This document shows, piece by piece, positions 22,601 through 34,849 of a DNA stretch of 64,000 bases (its first letter is position 1; each line of letters starts with the position of its first letter). The stretch is taken from NCBI GenBank assembly GCA_000151295.1, contig GG745332.1, positions 1,310,297 through 1,374,296 of the forward strand. The letters are read 5' to 3'. This DNA is from Allomyces macrogynus ATCC 38327 (Eukaryota; Blastocladiomycota; Blastocladiomycetes; Blastocladiales; Blastocladiaceae). The translations under genes and the position numbers were made by a program. A model generated the notes under the pieces. It saw nothing but the letters and a program-made list of their open reading frames with translations, made no database searches and was not told the DNA's origin.

Positions 22601-25600
22601 ACACAGCGTCGACCGTGTACCGCACCATGTACTTGGCCAGCGACTTGCGGAACGGGCTCGCTTGGCTACGCCGCAGCAGTGTCTCCATGCGCGTCACTTC
22701 CTTGACGAGATCATCCATGAACACATTGGCCTGCGGCGGGAGTTGCGAGAACACATCGAGCAGCGCCGTGATGATGCGAATCTCGTTGACGTCGGCGAGT
22801 GCGTGGATTGAGCAAGCCTCGAGCACGGCTTGCGTCGACCACGCGCGCAAATGGTCGAGTAACTTGCGGCCAATCTCGACCTTGAAGTAGTTGGTCAGCA
22901 ACTCGAGCAGTCGCCCGAGCCCCTCGAGCGCGAGGACCGAGAGCCGGTTGTGGTCTGCCAGCGTGCTGAGTATCGGCTTGAGCCCATTTTGCAGCAACTC
23001 CTTGGGCAGTTTCGACCCTTGCGAGAGCACCTGGTGCATGGCCTTGTTGGCGGCATCGACAACGTCTTGCGATCTGTGGTAGAGCCGCTTGAAGAACACG
23101 GCAATGATGCGCGTGCGCATCGTGCTCTGCCGCTGCGACTGGAACTCGCCACACGCCATGGCCGCCGACAACAGCTGGATGCACACGATGCGCAGGTCGA
23201 CGGGCGATGCCGAGTGCTTGACAGGCAAAATCTTGTGCACGAGCGCCGAGTCCTCTGCATCTGCGAGCGCGAGTGCCTCGGTGAGCATGCGGTTCAGCTC
23301 GGTTGTAAATTCGAGCAGCGGCGGGCGCAGCGACAGACAATACTTGATGGCGTCGGTGTTGCCGATCTGCATGGGAAGCGGCAGCGCACGCAGCGGGCGA
23401 GAGTAGATGGGCTCGAGCAGCCGGTCCTTACACGGGAGCAGCAGTTCCGTCACCTCCTTCCCCGTCAAGTCGGCCAAAAGCTGCAACGCGGCCTGCACCG
23501 TCTCGCGCACTTGCTTGGAACTGCTCGCGAGCTCGAGAATCAGCAGCGAAATGAGCGCCTGGAACCGGCTCTTGGACACGGGCTCAGGTGCCTCGGTCAC
23601 CACGCCGTTCGCGTTGGTCGCCGCGCTCGATGCCGTGTCGCCGCCAGGCGCCGCCGCGCCGTTGGCAGTGGCGCTGTCCACATCCATGGGTTCGGTCGTC
23701 GCCGAGGATTGCTCGCCGTTCAACCGCGGCGCAGTGCCATTCTCGGCGCCGCCCGCAGGCGCGTCGGCACCACTGTTCGTCTCCTGCGGCACGACGTTGC
23801 TCGTCGACGCGGCCTCCACGACGACATCCATGCGGTCGGCATCCGCGTCCGGTCGGTTGCAAATCTTGAGCAGCTGATTAAGCGTTTCCTGAACGCGCGG
23901 CGTCTCGTGAATCGTGTCGGGCGACTTGAGCATGTAGAGCAGCGCGCGAATGAAATCCAATTCGAACCGTACGAGCCAGGCCGTCGGCACCGGCAGTCGC
24001 ACGCACGTCGCGATCCCCAAACTACCGCCGCCCTGGCCGTACCACCCGTCGCGGAAACAGCAAGAGCAAAACTTGAGCGCAAACTGCTGGAACGCGGCAG
24101 CCGCATGGTCCGAGTCGGTATTACCCTCGAAAAAATGCTCGACGGCAGCCTTCCCAATCGGCCGCAACTCGTGGTTCGCCGAGGTCATGACCGTCACGAC
24201 GGCGTCGAGGAAATGGCCCACTTTTGCGTGCGTGCGGTACCGGACGGTCACGTCCCTCAGGTACTCCATCGCATCCGCGACGCCGCGGTAGGCCGCGCGG
24301 AAAATCCCACCGAGAATGCGCGCGTCCACGTCGAGCTGCGCGTCCTCGACCACGTGCCGCAAAAGCCGGAAAACGTGCTCACGGTCTGAGTCGTTGGCCG
24401 TCGCGTCGTCGAGAATCGAGAGCGCGTGCATGACCAAGTCGCCCATGTCGACCTTGACCGTGATCATGCCGCCATTCATGGTGACGGGCACCTGGAACCC
24501 GAGTGGCTCGAGGTGCCGCAGGCCCTCGGGCGACGGCAACGCCCACTTCATGCGCTTGCGGTTGCGGCCGCCGAGTTTGCCGAGAATGCGCATGGTCGCG
24601 TGCGCGTGCTGCTGGTTGTACGGCAGAGGGCGCAGGTGCCGCCAGAGCGCCTGCATCAGGTCGTCAATGACGGGGGCCATGATCGGGTCCAGGAACTCTT
24701 GCGTCAAGTTGTCGATGCAGAGCTCGAGCGTGCGCAGGCCTTGGCTGACGAGTTCCGGGCCCGACTGCAGTGCAAGGACGAGCGGACGCATCAAGTGCGA
24801 GAGGTGCGGCAAAAGCACCGACAGCCGCACGGGCACAGTCAAGCACAGCTCGACAAACAGCTCCTTCATTTGCGGCGTGTGCGCGACCGTGAGGAAGTGG
24901 TTCAGATGCGTGAGCAGGACCGGCAGCAGCGGCAGCACTTCCTTGTAGAGCAGCTCGAACCGACCGCCGCCAATTGCGCGAAACATGGCGCGCAGCAGCA
25001 AAAAATAGTTGCTCGGTTCCTTGGCCGTCGTACTGAGCTGCAAGCACTGCATGATCATGGTCGTGAGATGCGGGTGCAGGACGCGCTCGTTTTGGTCCGG
25101 GTAGTGTGTCACGGCGTTGAAGACGAGCTTGTATTGGCGCAAGTGAATTGCCGAGAGCAGCGTGTCGCCCTTGCCGAGATCCTCGAGCCGCGACATCAAG
25201 TACCCGAGCAGCAGGCTGTTGAACTTGGCGCTAAAATGCTCGACGCTCAGCAAAAACTGCGGCACGGCGACGAGCGACGTGTCGTGCGTCATGCATTCAA
25301 ACAAGAAATCAATCTGCGATGCAAACACTTCGTGGAACAGCGCCGGGTCGACGAGCACAAACACAGAGCTGAGCTGGTCGAGAATCTCCTTTTCCTCCTT
25401 GGCCGACGTGCCCATCTTGGTGAAGATGATATCCTGACCTGGTGCGCCGAGGTTGTTGTTGGGAATATCCATCCAATAGTACTCAAAGCACTGCAGGGAC
25501 GCGCGCAACAGCGTGCGGAACAGGTTGACCTCGGCGGGCGACTGCGCGCGCAACAGCGGCGCCGGCTGCGGCTGGCCCGTGGGCGGCGCTGGCGGCGTCG

Positions 25601-28042
25601 AGCACAGGCGCAGCGTGTGCACAATGTACCGCAAGTGGCCAATCAAGTGCCGCAACAAGAACCGAATCTCCGTCTTTTCCTGCTGCAAGTCCTGCTCGCG
25701 CGTCGTTGTCGGCGCCATTTGCGCAAGCGTCTGCTGCGGCATGCGCGACGTCTTGATTGGCCGGCTCGCCTCGAAATCAATTTCCCACGGGTGTTCGGGC
25801 AAGTCGGCGGGCTCGATGGGCGGTGAGTCGGTGCCGCCATGACCCAGCGACGCGGGTGGTGCCGGCGACGACCGCGGCGCACTGCTCGACACGGATCCCG
25901 CACGCAGTGGTGCTGCACCGGTTGAGCTCACGCCGGCCATGCTCTGGAACGGCGGCGGCGACGACAGTGGGCGCACGGCCTCGTGCGCCTCGCCCGGTGA
26001 TCGTGCGCGTGCAGCACTCTCGACTGCGGCGGGCGAATCGGACCGGTCCGCGGCAGCGGCCGACCCGGCCGACAATGTGCGTACGCGCATCGCCGACGAA
26101 AGCGTGACGCGGTTTGGTGCACGGAACTTGGCGAGGTAGTGTGAGAGCGAGACGATTTTCGCGCAAAACACGGACAAGATGTGCAGCACAATGACGCGTG
26201 CCTGCGACCGGTCGGTCATGGTCGAGACGACGGCTTCCTGCAGCGTGACGAGCAGCTTGACGCTGATGGCGAGTGCTGTGTGCGTGAAACTCGGATCATG
26301 CAAGTTCTTGCAAAACAGCTCAATCGCCGCCAGGATTTGCCGCATTGTGAGCTTGTCGCGCTCGCCATGCAAGAAATCCGCGACCATGTTCCAGGCAATC
26401 GGCCGCAGCAGGTCGCGGCCCGTCATGCCGGTCCCAATCATGATTTCCTCGGACAGGAGCTGGTCGACGTGCGCGGCAAATGGTGCGCGGAACGAGGTCG
26501 ACCAAATGTGCCGCGTGGCCACGAGCAATTCCTTGCGCGTGCTCGCCGCGTCCGACGGTAAATTGCACAACAGCTGGATAATGATCGGCGGGATCCGGTC
26601 CATGTACTCGGTGCAGAGCGCCTCGTACCCGCGCACAATGTAGGCCAAGAACGAGACCGTCTTGACCTGGCACACAATCAAGTCGGTAAACTGCTGCATC
26701 TGTGTGATCGCCTTGGCGCGGCCGATATGGTACCTCAGCTCCGTGTGCCCGATCTGCGCGGCCGCGTGCGCCGCAGCCTGAGCCGCCGGCTGCACTTGCA
26801 GTGCGTCGATGGCCACACGCAAAAGCTGCGGCAAGTCGGTTTTTGCAAACTTCTTATGCGTCTGGATGAGCATCACGACAATGATGGGGCAGTCCATGAG
26901 CACCTTGAAGCTGTTGAGTGCCGGCATCAACGTCGTGCTCGCGCTCGACTTGCGCCGGCTTGAACTCGCGGTTTTCGGCGATAATGGCGGTTCTGACCGC
27001 GGCGCGCGCGTGACGGCCGGGGTCGATGCGGCCGAGGCCGCGTCGCTCGCGGCACCGCTCATGGCCGCGTCGAGGTCAAATTCCTGTGCGGCCTCTTCGC
27101 TTGACGTTGCGTTATCAAAGACGCGCGCGACCGTGGCCTGCATACTCGCGTACATGGCCGTGACGAGTTGCAGGAACGGACCAACCTGGTGTTAAAATAT
27201 CGACCATCGTCAGCGGCCTGGTCTAAACGGCAGACCAGACATCGCAACGTCGCGCAACCCACGCACCTGCGGCTCGCACACCGACTTGAAGATGCGGCTG
27301 ATTTCCATGACCACTTTCAGCGCCGTCTGCCCATTCTCCTCATTGTCGCGCTCGAGCACGCCAAAGAGCATCTGCATTAGGTTCTCGACGTGCGGGCGGA
27401 ACGCCTCGGTGAGCTGCACGCGCTGCAGGACGTCGAGACAGTGTGATCGCAGTCTCTGGAGAAACCAGAACACGGACGTGTAAGTGATCCCGCGCGGTGT
27501 TCGTTGCAGCAGCGGTTCCGGACTCGATCACACACCTGAACGGGTGCGAGCGCTTCCATGACGGGTTCGGTCGTGTTCATGATGTGAATCAGCGCCGGGA
27601 CCATGAGGTTCACCCAGTGCTGCGGGTGGTCCTGCATCATCGTGTCGAGTTCGTCGCGCACCTTGGCGACAAGCGGCAGTCGGTCGGTCACTAAGCACCG
27701 CACAGTGGTCGGTCGCGTCAGAGCACGACGATCCGGTGGAGAGTATTTGCAGAGCCGGTCGGGAGCAATTGCTGCAGCGCTGGCGGCGAGAGCACGGCGC
27801 GACGCACCGTCGGTCGCCTGGAGCAATCGTTCTGCTAGCTGGACGAGCGCGGCGGGCGGTTCGTCGCCCGCAGGCGCAGGGTCGGTCGCACTGGTCGTGG
27901 CGGGTGGGTCGGTATCCATTGCATCGGAATTGGTCGTCGCAGTGGTCATGGTTGGAGCTGGCGCAGTGATCGACTCGGTCGATGGTGGTGGCGGAGCAGG
28001 TGCGCCGGCCCTGGGTGCAGCGCCAGCCGCGTTGGCCGACAT
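16668..28042 (-). CDS. TRA1: Tra1/TRRAP, PIKK-family pseudokinase subunit of SAGA and NuA4
   Basis: Three exons (minus): 28042-27536, 27455-27267, 27185-16668; 3,737 residues, the usual Tra1 length. The last exon alone is 10.5 kb. A Pro/Ala/Thr-rich leader of ~60 residues is followed by HEAT/TPR-type helical repeats over ~2,500 residues, with low-complexity inserts near residues ~480-560 and ~1,330-1,410. A FAT region (~2,600-3,200) precedes a PI3K-like domain from ~3,390 (RIRLDGTSHRGIQIIGHDGS). No HxDxxxxN or DFG motif is present where a kinase would need them, as known for Tra1. The FATC tail ends AEMSITWMPFL. Tra1 binds activators and recruits histone acetyltransferase complexes. Start: first in-frame ATG (MSANAAG), followed directly by the low-complexity leader. 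Confidence 0.97.
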
Positions 28043-28472
28043 GGCGGTGCACTTGGTCAAAATTGGCGTGCTTGGCCGAGTTGTCGGCAAGTTTTCGCGG
28101 GCCCAAGTCGGGGTGGATGGTGGTCGTGGTGATGGTTTGGTGGCGGAGAGGAGGGACGGGTTGCCTTGGCTCACGTTGCCTTGATCTTGCAGAAAGGAGC
28201 GGGGGAGCACGAAGACCCTGTCGCGTCGTGACGGCACAAGTCACTGACGTGGACAATTTTGTGTGTTTTTGCAGTCACTTTCTTTTTGGAGCCACTCTGC
28301 AGCAAGCAGCGTTCGCCATGTGCGGCTCGCAGTTGTCAAATCCAAGGCCTTTCGAAAAATGCTGGAAGCTGTACTTCTGCAAAACTGCACACACAAAACG
28401 GGAGCACACGGGTCCTCTGCGACAACCCAAGCTACTTGCTCCCTGATCGTGCGGAACGGCCGCGCAGGACAC
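28043..28472. other. Spacer between Tra1 and AsnRS, 430 bp
   Basis: Tra1 promoter region and the AsnRS 3' untranslated region; both genes are on the minus strand. Nothing else recognised. Confidence 0.4.
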
Positions 28473-30370
28473 TTACGGGGTGCAGCGGCCCATGAACCGC
28501 GGGTAGAGGCAGCACTCGCGGACCGTGTACCGGTTGAGCAACCAGGCGAGGAACCGCTCGAGCCCAAGCCCGTACCCGCCGTGCTCGCAGGTACCAAACT
28601 TGCGCTGTTCCGTGTACCAGTAATACGGCGCCGGGTCAAGCCCCTCGCGGTGGTAAGCGGCAATCAGCTCGTCGTGGTCAGCAATACGCATCGACCCACC
28701 GACAATCTCGCCGACACCAGGCATGAGCACATCGACCGACTCGGTGACGCGCTTGTCGTCGCCGCACCGCTTCATGTAGAAGGCCTTGATCTCGGCGGGG
28801 AACCGCGTGAGCAAAATGGGCTCCCCAATCGTGTCGGTCATGCGGCGCTCGGGCGCTTCCGGGATATCGTCGCCAAACTCGTAGCTGGTACCGTCCTCCT
28901 TGGTGATCTTGTGCTCCTTGAGCCACGCGATCGCGTCCACGTACTTCATGCGGCGGAACGGCGTCTTGGGCCGCTGGAAGTCCGGGTTCAGCTCGGCCAT
29001 GAGCGTCTTGCCGAGCTCGTCGGCAAACACGTAGTCGAGCACAAACGTGATCATTTGCTCGAGATGGTCGAGCAGGTCGTCGAACGTGATGAAACCGAGC
29101 TCGCCCTCAATGTGCGTGTACTGCGACAAGTGGCGGCGCGTGTGCGACTTTTCGGCACGGAACGACTCGGAAATCGTGTAGGCGTCGCCAATCGACGGCA
29201 GCACCGTCTCGAGGTAGAGCTGCGACGACTGCGTGAGGTAGGCGTCCTCGCCATAGTACTTGAAGCTGAAGAGCGTCGAACCACCCTCGACCTGCGTCTG
29301 GACCATGAGCGGCGGGTTCACCTCGGTGACGCCCGTCGACTGGTAAAAGGCGCGGAAGGCCTGCAGAACCAAGGCGCGCATCTTGAGCACAGCCGAGGCC
29401 GTCTCGCCGCGAATCGTCAGGTGGCGGTTGTCGAGCAGCACGTCCGGGTTCGAGTCCTTGTTGAGCTTGTTGGTGAAGGCATCGTCGCCCGACGGCGCCT
29501 TGCCGAGCACCTTCCAGTAGTCGACGATCATCTCGTGGCCGTCCGGAGCCTGTTTTTGAGTGCAAAAGAAAGAGTTAGCGAGACTGATCGGGCACGAAGT
29601 GCCATCGTGACAACACGCACGTTCTTGCCGGCCGGCACCTTCTTAATGGTGCCGAAGACCTGGATCGTCGACTCGGTCGAGAGCGTCAGGGCATGGTAGG
29701 TGTGGCACTGTCGGGAGAGAAATCCACGGTCAGATCAGAGCACTCTACGGCCTCAAAAGGTCCTAAACCGAGTACCAGGCGGCCCGTCAGCACGCACTGC
29801 AGGAAACCGGTGCCGTCGCGGAGAACGACGAACATCATGTCCTTGCCCTGGACACGCAGGCGGTGCACCCAGCCGGAGACGGTGACGCGCACATCGCGCG
29901 ACGAGGTGGCCTTGCCAATCTTGATCTGTTGTTGAGCAGCGGATGCACGTCAGCACGAATCCACTGCGACCACTCCTTGATCAGCGACCACCACGCAGAA
30001 ATTGACTGACCTTCATGGCCTGCGGTAGCGCCTTGTCCTCGACGAGCACAATCTTCTTGGCCTCCTCGAGCCGGCGTGCCTCTTCGGCCTCCTTGGCCTT
30101 GGCCGCATCGGCGGTCGCGGCCTGCTTGGCGGCCTTGGCAGCGAGCTTCTTCTGGTCAGCCTCATACTTTTTCTGGACCTTCTTCAGGGCTGACGCGGCG
30201 ATCGGCTTGAAGTCCTTTTCGCCGGCCTTGCGCACGAGCAGCTCATTGGCGGCGTCGTTGCCGTGCAGTTCGAGTGCGCGCAGCGCCGAAGCGAGGGCGT
30301 CGACGACCGAGAGGCCCGTCTTGGTGTCGTTGCCGGCCTGCTCGTCGACGTAGATCTTCTTGCCGGCCAT
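28473..30370 (-). CDS. Cytosolic asparaginyl-tRNA synthetase
   Basis: Four exons (minus): 30370-30011, 29925-29776, 29707-29621, 29549-28473; 557 residues, close to yeast Ded81. Residues 1-~115 form the eukaryote-specific N-terminal extension (GKKIYVDEQAGND, then a Lys/Ala-rich helix). The anticodon-binding OB fold follows (RVTVSGWVHRLRVQGKDM ~130; LTLSTESTIQVFGTIKK ~178). The class II core shows motif 2 (FRAEKSHTRRHLSQYTHIEGE region, ~330) and motif 3 (GGYGLGLERFLAWLL, ~525). Asn rather than Asp specificity is inferred from the N-terminal extension and the overall match to Ded81. Each intron (85, 68 and 71 nt) was placed by frame and by continuity of the conserved core. Divergent from the sestrin gene. 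Confidence 0.95.
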
Positions 30371-31817
30371 GGTCGTGGGGGGTTGGGTTGGTGCTCGGGG
30401 AGCCGCGGCCGCGCGTGCTGGTCGGCCAAAGAAAGTAGTCGACGGAAGGTGATCTCGCACGGGGCTTGGCCGTGCGGCACACAAAAATTAGGAACAGCAG
30501 CAAGACTCTCGCAGCAAACGCGCGGTCAGGTGGTGCCGACAGATACGACGGCTCGGGACTCCGCGGTCAGGTGTGCGGGGAGGCGCTGTCTCCCGCCACT
30601 CTGGCCGTCTGCTCCCTTGACGTTGTCACCAGCGAAAGCTGGCTGCGGTCTTCTCGTCTTCTCTGATCACCCTGTCTGCACCCGCTCGACGGTGTGCTGT
30701 TCGACGCTGCTCGACTGCTCAGTCGCCGCCAATCTCACTGGCCAAACCCAGCACACGTCACCTCCAACCGATCGAGTGCACCGTCATATCCAGCTCCACC
30801 ACGAAGCTGCCACTGCTGCGAGCCCTGCGGTCCAGTGGACCGCCGCCCTTCATCTCGTCGATCCGACACACGGCGGGCCCCTTGTGTCCGCGATTGGTCT
30901 CCGTTCCTGCGAGCAAGAATTCCTGCGCCGGTCGGCCAGGCCTTGACCTCTCAACAGCGACAGGGTGCGTCGATCCCGCTCTCTTCTGTCCTGCGCCATG
31001 TCTTTCGCGGGCGTCGTCGTCGTTGTTGGCATCATCAGTGCGCCCGTGGCGAGCAGGGCTTCCGAGTGGAGCAACCTGGAAACGTTCGAGAACGGCTCGT
31101 CGATGGTCGAGTGGATGCCGGCCCAATGATCCCCCGCAACTGGCACAAAAGCATGCTGCAGGCGAGCTGCATGGCCCGTGGTTCGCGCAGGACGCTTCCT
31201 GGTGGGCGACTCCGGCGCCAGCAAGCCGTTCCAGCGCCGTCTCCTCCATCATGCCCACAACCGCTCCAACCCTGACCGGCTCGCTGCCTGGGCCTGGTGG
31301 CTGGTGTCTGTGGTTCGAAGATCTGGGCGGTCGTGCTGCATGCGCTCTTGTGCTGGTGGCGGGCGAGATCGAATACTGACTCGTGCCAGTCGAGGGCGTT
31401 GCTCCCGCGGCCACAGCCCTCTCATCCACGCCGGTCGGGCGCGCGCGTGCAAGCGGTGTGCGCGCGGCACGGACGTGGCGGCCTCGTGCATGTCGTTGAG
31501 CGCCAAATGCTCGCGCGTTCGGGTACCTGAGTGGTGTCGAGATCGCGTGCGACGAGGCAGCTGCCTGGCCGGGACCATGGCACCACCATCGGCTGCCAAG
31601 GTCGTGCGCGCGCACTGAACCGAGACGCCCGCGACGCGACGCACCCGCGCCGGCCCTATTTATGTGCCGCAGGCCCCGGGACTAACGCGCGTGTCTGCGC
31701 GCTTCTGCTGCCTTCGACTGTCAGTCTTATCTCGCCCCCCCCCCCCCCCCCCCCCCTTGGCCGGTTTTTCCGGTCCAAACGCACCAGCCTATCCACGCGA
31801 CCCTCGTACTCCTCCAT
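30371..31817. other. Divergent intergenic region between AsnRS and sestrin
   Basis: 1.45 kb without a supportable gene; open frames here lack any recognisable domain. Just upstream of the sestrin ATG is a 22-C run. The region probably contains both promoters. Confidence 0.4.
31735..31756 (+). repeat. Poly-C run (22 C) 61 bp upstream of the sestrin start
   Basis: Uninterrupted C tract in the presumed 5' leader or promoter of sestrin, flanked by TCTCG and TTGGCC. Length may be polymorphic. Confidence 0.9.
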
Positions 31818-34445
31818 ATGACCGACACGGACCTTGTCCTGCTCGCAGCGCCGACGCTCGCCGTCGAGGCGCAGTATCTGTCATCGACGCGGTACCGCGC
31901 AGCCCTCTTTGCCGGCCTGCACGCACGGTCGCGCGCGGCCCGGTCGCAAGCGCTCGCCAGCGTCGTCTCGATCGCACGGTCCTGGGCCGATGCATGCTAC
32001 GACCCAGCGACGCGACGCGGGTCCGGCACTTTGGCCCTGCCACGTTCCCCGACAACGGCCACGACTCCAGCTGCGGGCCCGGCATCGGCAGCACCCAACG
32101 ACGATCCGGCCGAGTCGCGCATGCTCCTGCACCTGCACGTCCTGACGCTGATCCGCATCGCCACGTCGTGCCCGTACCCGGACGTGCGTGCGCCTTTGAC
32201 CGCGTTACTGCGCGACCTGCGCGCGTCAGGCGTACCGATCCCGCGCCCGGCACACCCGACCCCATCATGTTTTCTCGCGCCAGGCGACTTCGTCCCTTTG
32301 TCCGACGGCACAACTCACGCGCCCGCAGCACCCGACGCGGCAAGTTCACCCACGACGACCCTTCCGAGCGGCGCACCGCTGCACCTCCCCGTCCCGCCAC
32401 GGCGCAAGTTCCCCGGATACGGCACCCCGCGCGCGGCCTGGTCCGCCCTGCGCGACCTGGCCGATCCGTCCTCGGGAGGTGGCCGCGTGATGCACCTCGA
32501 CCGCGTCCTCGCCTATTTCCCGGCGTACCTGACCAAATGGCGGCTCGCGACCCGTGCCGTCCTGCGGGACACGAACGGTCCCGTCCCACGCGCGTGGCGG
32601 CTGTACCTGGCGGTCGCTGCCGCATCGCAGTTCCGGTGTCTGCCCGTCGCGGCCCTCATGCGGTCCGAGTACCTCCAGGCCGGTGGGGACCCCGCGTGGC
32701 TCGAACTCGGGTGGGCGGGCGTGCCGCGGAAACTTGTGGCGCTGGCGGGACTGAACGCGGCACTCGCGCACCAGCCGTGGCGGGTCACGCCCATGTTGAT
32801 TGCCGCGCTCGTGGATCCCGCGGGGATGGGGGCCACGTCCCCGGATGCCTGGACGGTCGCCGAGATCGTGCATGCGGTCACGGTGCTCGTCACGGTGCAT
32901 GCGCAGTGCTCGTTGGCGTTGGGGACGGGCGTCGTGCCGGAACCGGATACGGTCGGTGGCGCCGTGCTCGTGCACGAGGATTTGGTCGCCGAGGTGGGCG
33001 CGGTGCCCGTGAGTACGGCAACTGTCATGGCGACGGTTGCTGACGCAGCGGCCGCGGCACAGGTCGTGTCCCCCGCCGAAGCGTCGTTGACGGACCAGTT
33101 GATTGCGCGGCTCAAGGAATCTGCGTCGTTTTCGGAAGAAGAGTTGGCAAGTGGGGCCGCGGCCGAGACGGCGCCGACTTCGGCCGCGTCGTCGTTTGTC
33201 GAGGCCGAGCAGGCGCGGCGCGCCGCATTTGTGCGCGTGGAGACGGGAACTGATGGTACGCGTGCTTCTTTGTTGCTTGTTCCGAGTCGCAAACGGCTGA
33301 CCTGATTCCTTCCATGTCTCAGTCTGGTCCGACAGTGAGACGGAGCAGACCCTTCCGACACCCTACGACGGCGCCACGTTCCTCGCGAGCATCCCGCCGC
33401 CACCGCCACCGTCGGGGCTGCACGTCCCGAACGACGCGGCCGACGCCGCGACCCTACGACAATGCGCGACGTGGTGGGCGCGGCCCGGCATGATCCCCGC
33501 CTTGGTCGCGCCCGACTTGGCGTGCATGGCGACACACTTCACCGACCCAGCCGACACGTCGCTCGTCGCGCACCATGTCGACTTTGACGTCAAGGCCGCC
33601 GACTACACGGTCTTCCGCCTCGGCGACTGGTCGTGGGAAGAGCACGGTCTCGGCCTCGTCTCCAAGTACCTCGGGCACGAAGTGGGCGAACTGCTCGACG
33701 AGGCCTTTGCCGAGGCGCAGCATATGACCGACAGCAGCGTGTTTGTTACCGACGAGGACATGGACGATTTCGGTGGCGACGATGACCACGACGACGGCGA
33801 AGATTTCAACGACGGCGCGCTTGGTTCAGACGACGATGACGATAATTACCACAGCGAGGACCACGAGGATCATGGCGATGCACGGTGGGCGGCGTGGCGT
33901 GACGATGCGGTCCGTGGCACGTCGCCCGCACCATACCCGGCGCCGCCAGTGGATTTGGCAGCGTTGCGCGTCCCGCCGGCGCCGACACCCACGGATTCAC
34001 GCAGTGTCTGCAGCACGTCGACGCGCGGGGCCGCGGGGATCGATACGGCGCCGTTCCGCGAGGCGATTTGGTACTATGTCCTGCGGCTGTTTGGCATGTC
34101 GCACGACGATTACAATTACTCGCGCGTCAACCATTTTGTGAACAAGTACGTTCAATTCTTGTGGTGTGGGGCGAGGATATGGGACGAGAAGAACTGACCC
34201 ATTTCCCTTCGTGTTTGATTAGGCGCACCAAAGCCTTTGTCAAGAAGGTCGCCTGCGCGCCGCACACGCTCACCTACCGCGACTGGATGCGCATGGGCGT
34301 GTTGCTGCGGCCCGAGGAAAAGGCGCACGTCGTCGTGCTCGTCAGCGAAGCGCGCAAGCAGGCGGCACTCGTGTGGGCGCTCAGCGCGATCAACAAGTAC
34401 CTCGACCATCCGGGGGACTATGCCGTGAAGCCGGGGTCGAGCTAA
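31818..34445 (+). CDS. Sestrin (PA26 family), stress and leucine-sensing regulator of TORC1
   Basis: Three exons: 31818-33255, 33323-34145, 34223-34445; 827 residues (human sestrins ~480-550). The N-terminal alkyl-hydroperoxidase-like half has HLDRVLAYFPAYLTKW (~230), AAASQFRCLPVAALM (Cys ~274), GWAGVPRKLVALAGLNAAL, HQPWRVTP and AEIVHAVTVLVTVHAQ. The C-terminal half has DWSWEEHGLGLVSKYL, GELLDEAFAEAQHMTDSS, GIDTAPFREAIWYYVL, FGMSHDDYNYSRVN, then DWMRMG...RPEEKAHVVVLVSEAR. This order is exactly that of animal sestrins. Relative to them the Cys is kept but the Tyr and His that support peroxidase activity are not. Thr, Arg, Trp and Glu residues of the leucine pocket are recognisable. An acidic insertion of ~100 residues splits the pocket loop. 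Low-complexity Ala/Pro/Thr segments (~70-200, ~400-490) explain the extra length. Confidence 0.9.
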
Positions 34446-34849
34446 GATTGCTCTGTCATGGATCCGTTGCGCGATGGGGACCAAGAACGACGAGCAACGG
34501 CGGCAGCGGTCGGTGGTCACGGTTCCGTTTTGTGAGTGCATTCATTGCCGTTTTCGTGGACCGGGACCGACCCGAGACGCAAGCGCGTGCAAGATGCCGA
34601 TACGGAAGAGTGCGTGGCCGTGAACGTGCCGTGAGACTTGGCGCGACACACTCGCTGCCAGGTGGAGTGAACAGTTCGTCGAGGGGAGGTCCAGTTTTGA
34701 TTTCTGCGATATCCAAATGAATACGTTGTGCATTGTCCATGGTCGTGGTCGTCATGCGCTCGTAGAGACAAATCCTATGTATGTATAGCCGTGGAAGAAA
34801 AATAACTGCAACAATGAACCGCAACCACGAACCAAAACATCTCACGGGT
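34446..34849. other. Convergent 3' spacer, 404 bp
   Basis: Lies between the stop codons of sestrin (+) and the mS26-like gene (-). It should hold both terminators and poly(A) sites; no specific site was assigned. Confidence 0.4.
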
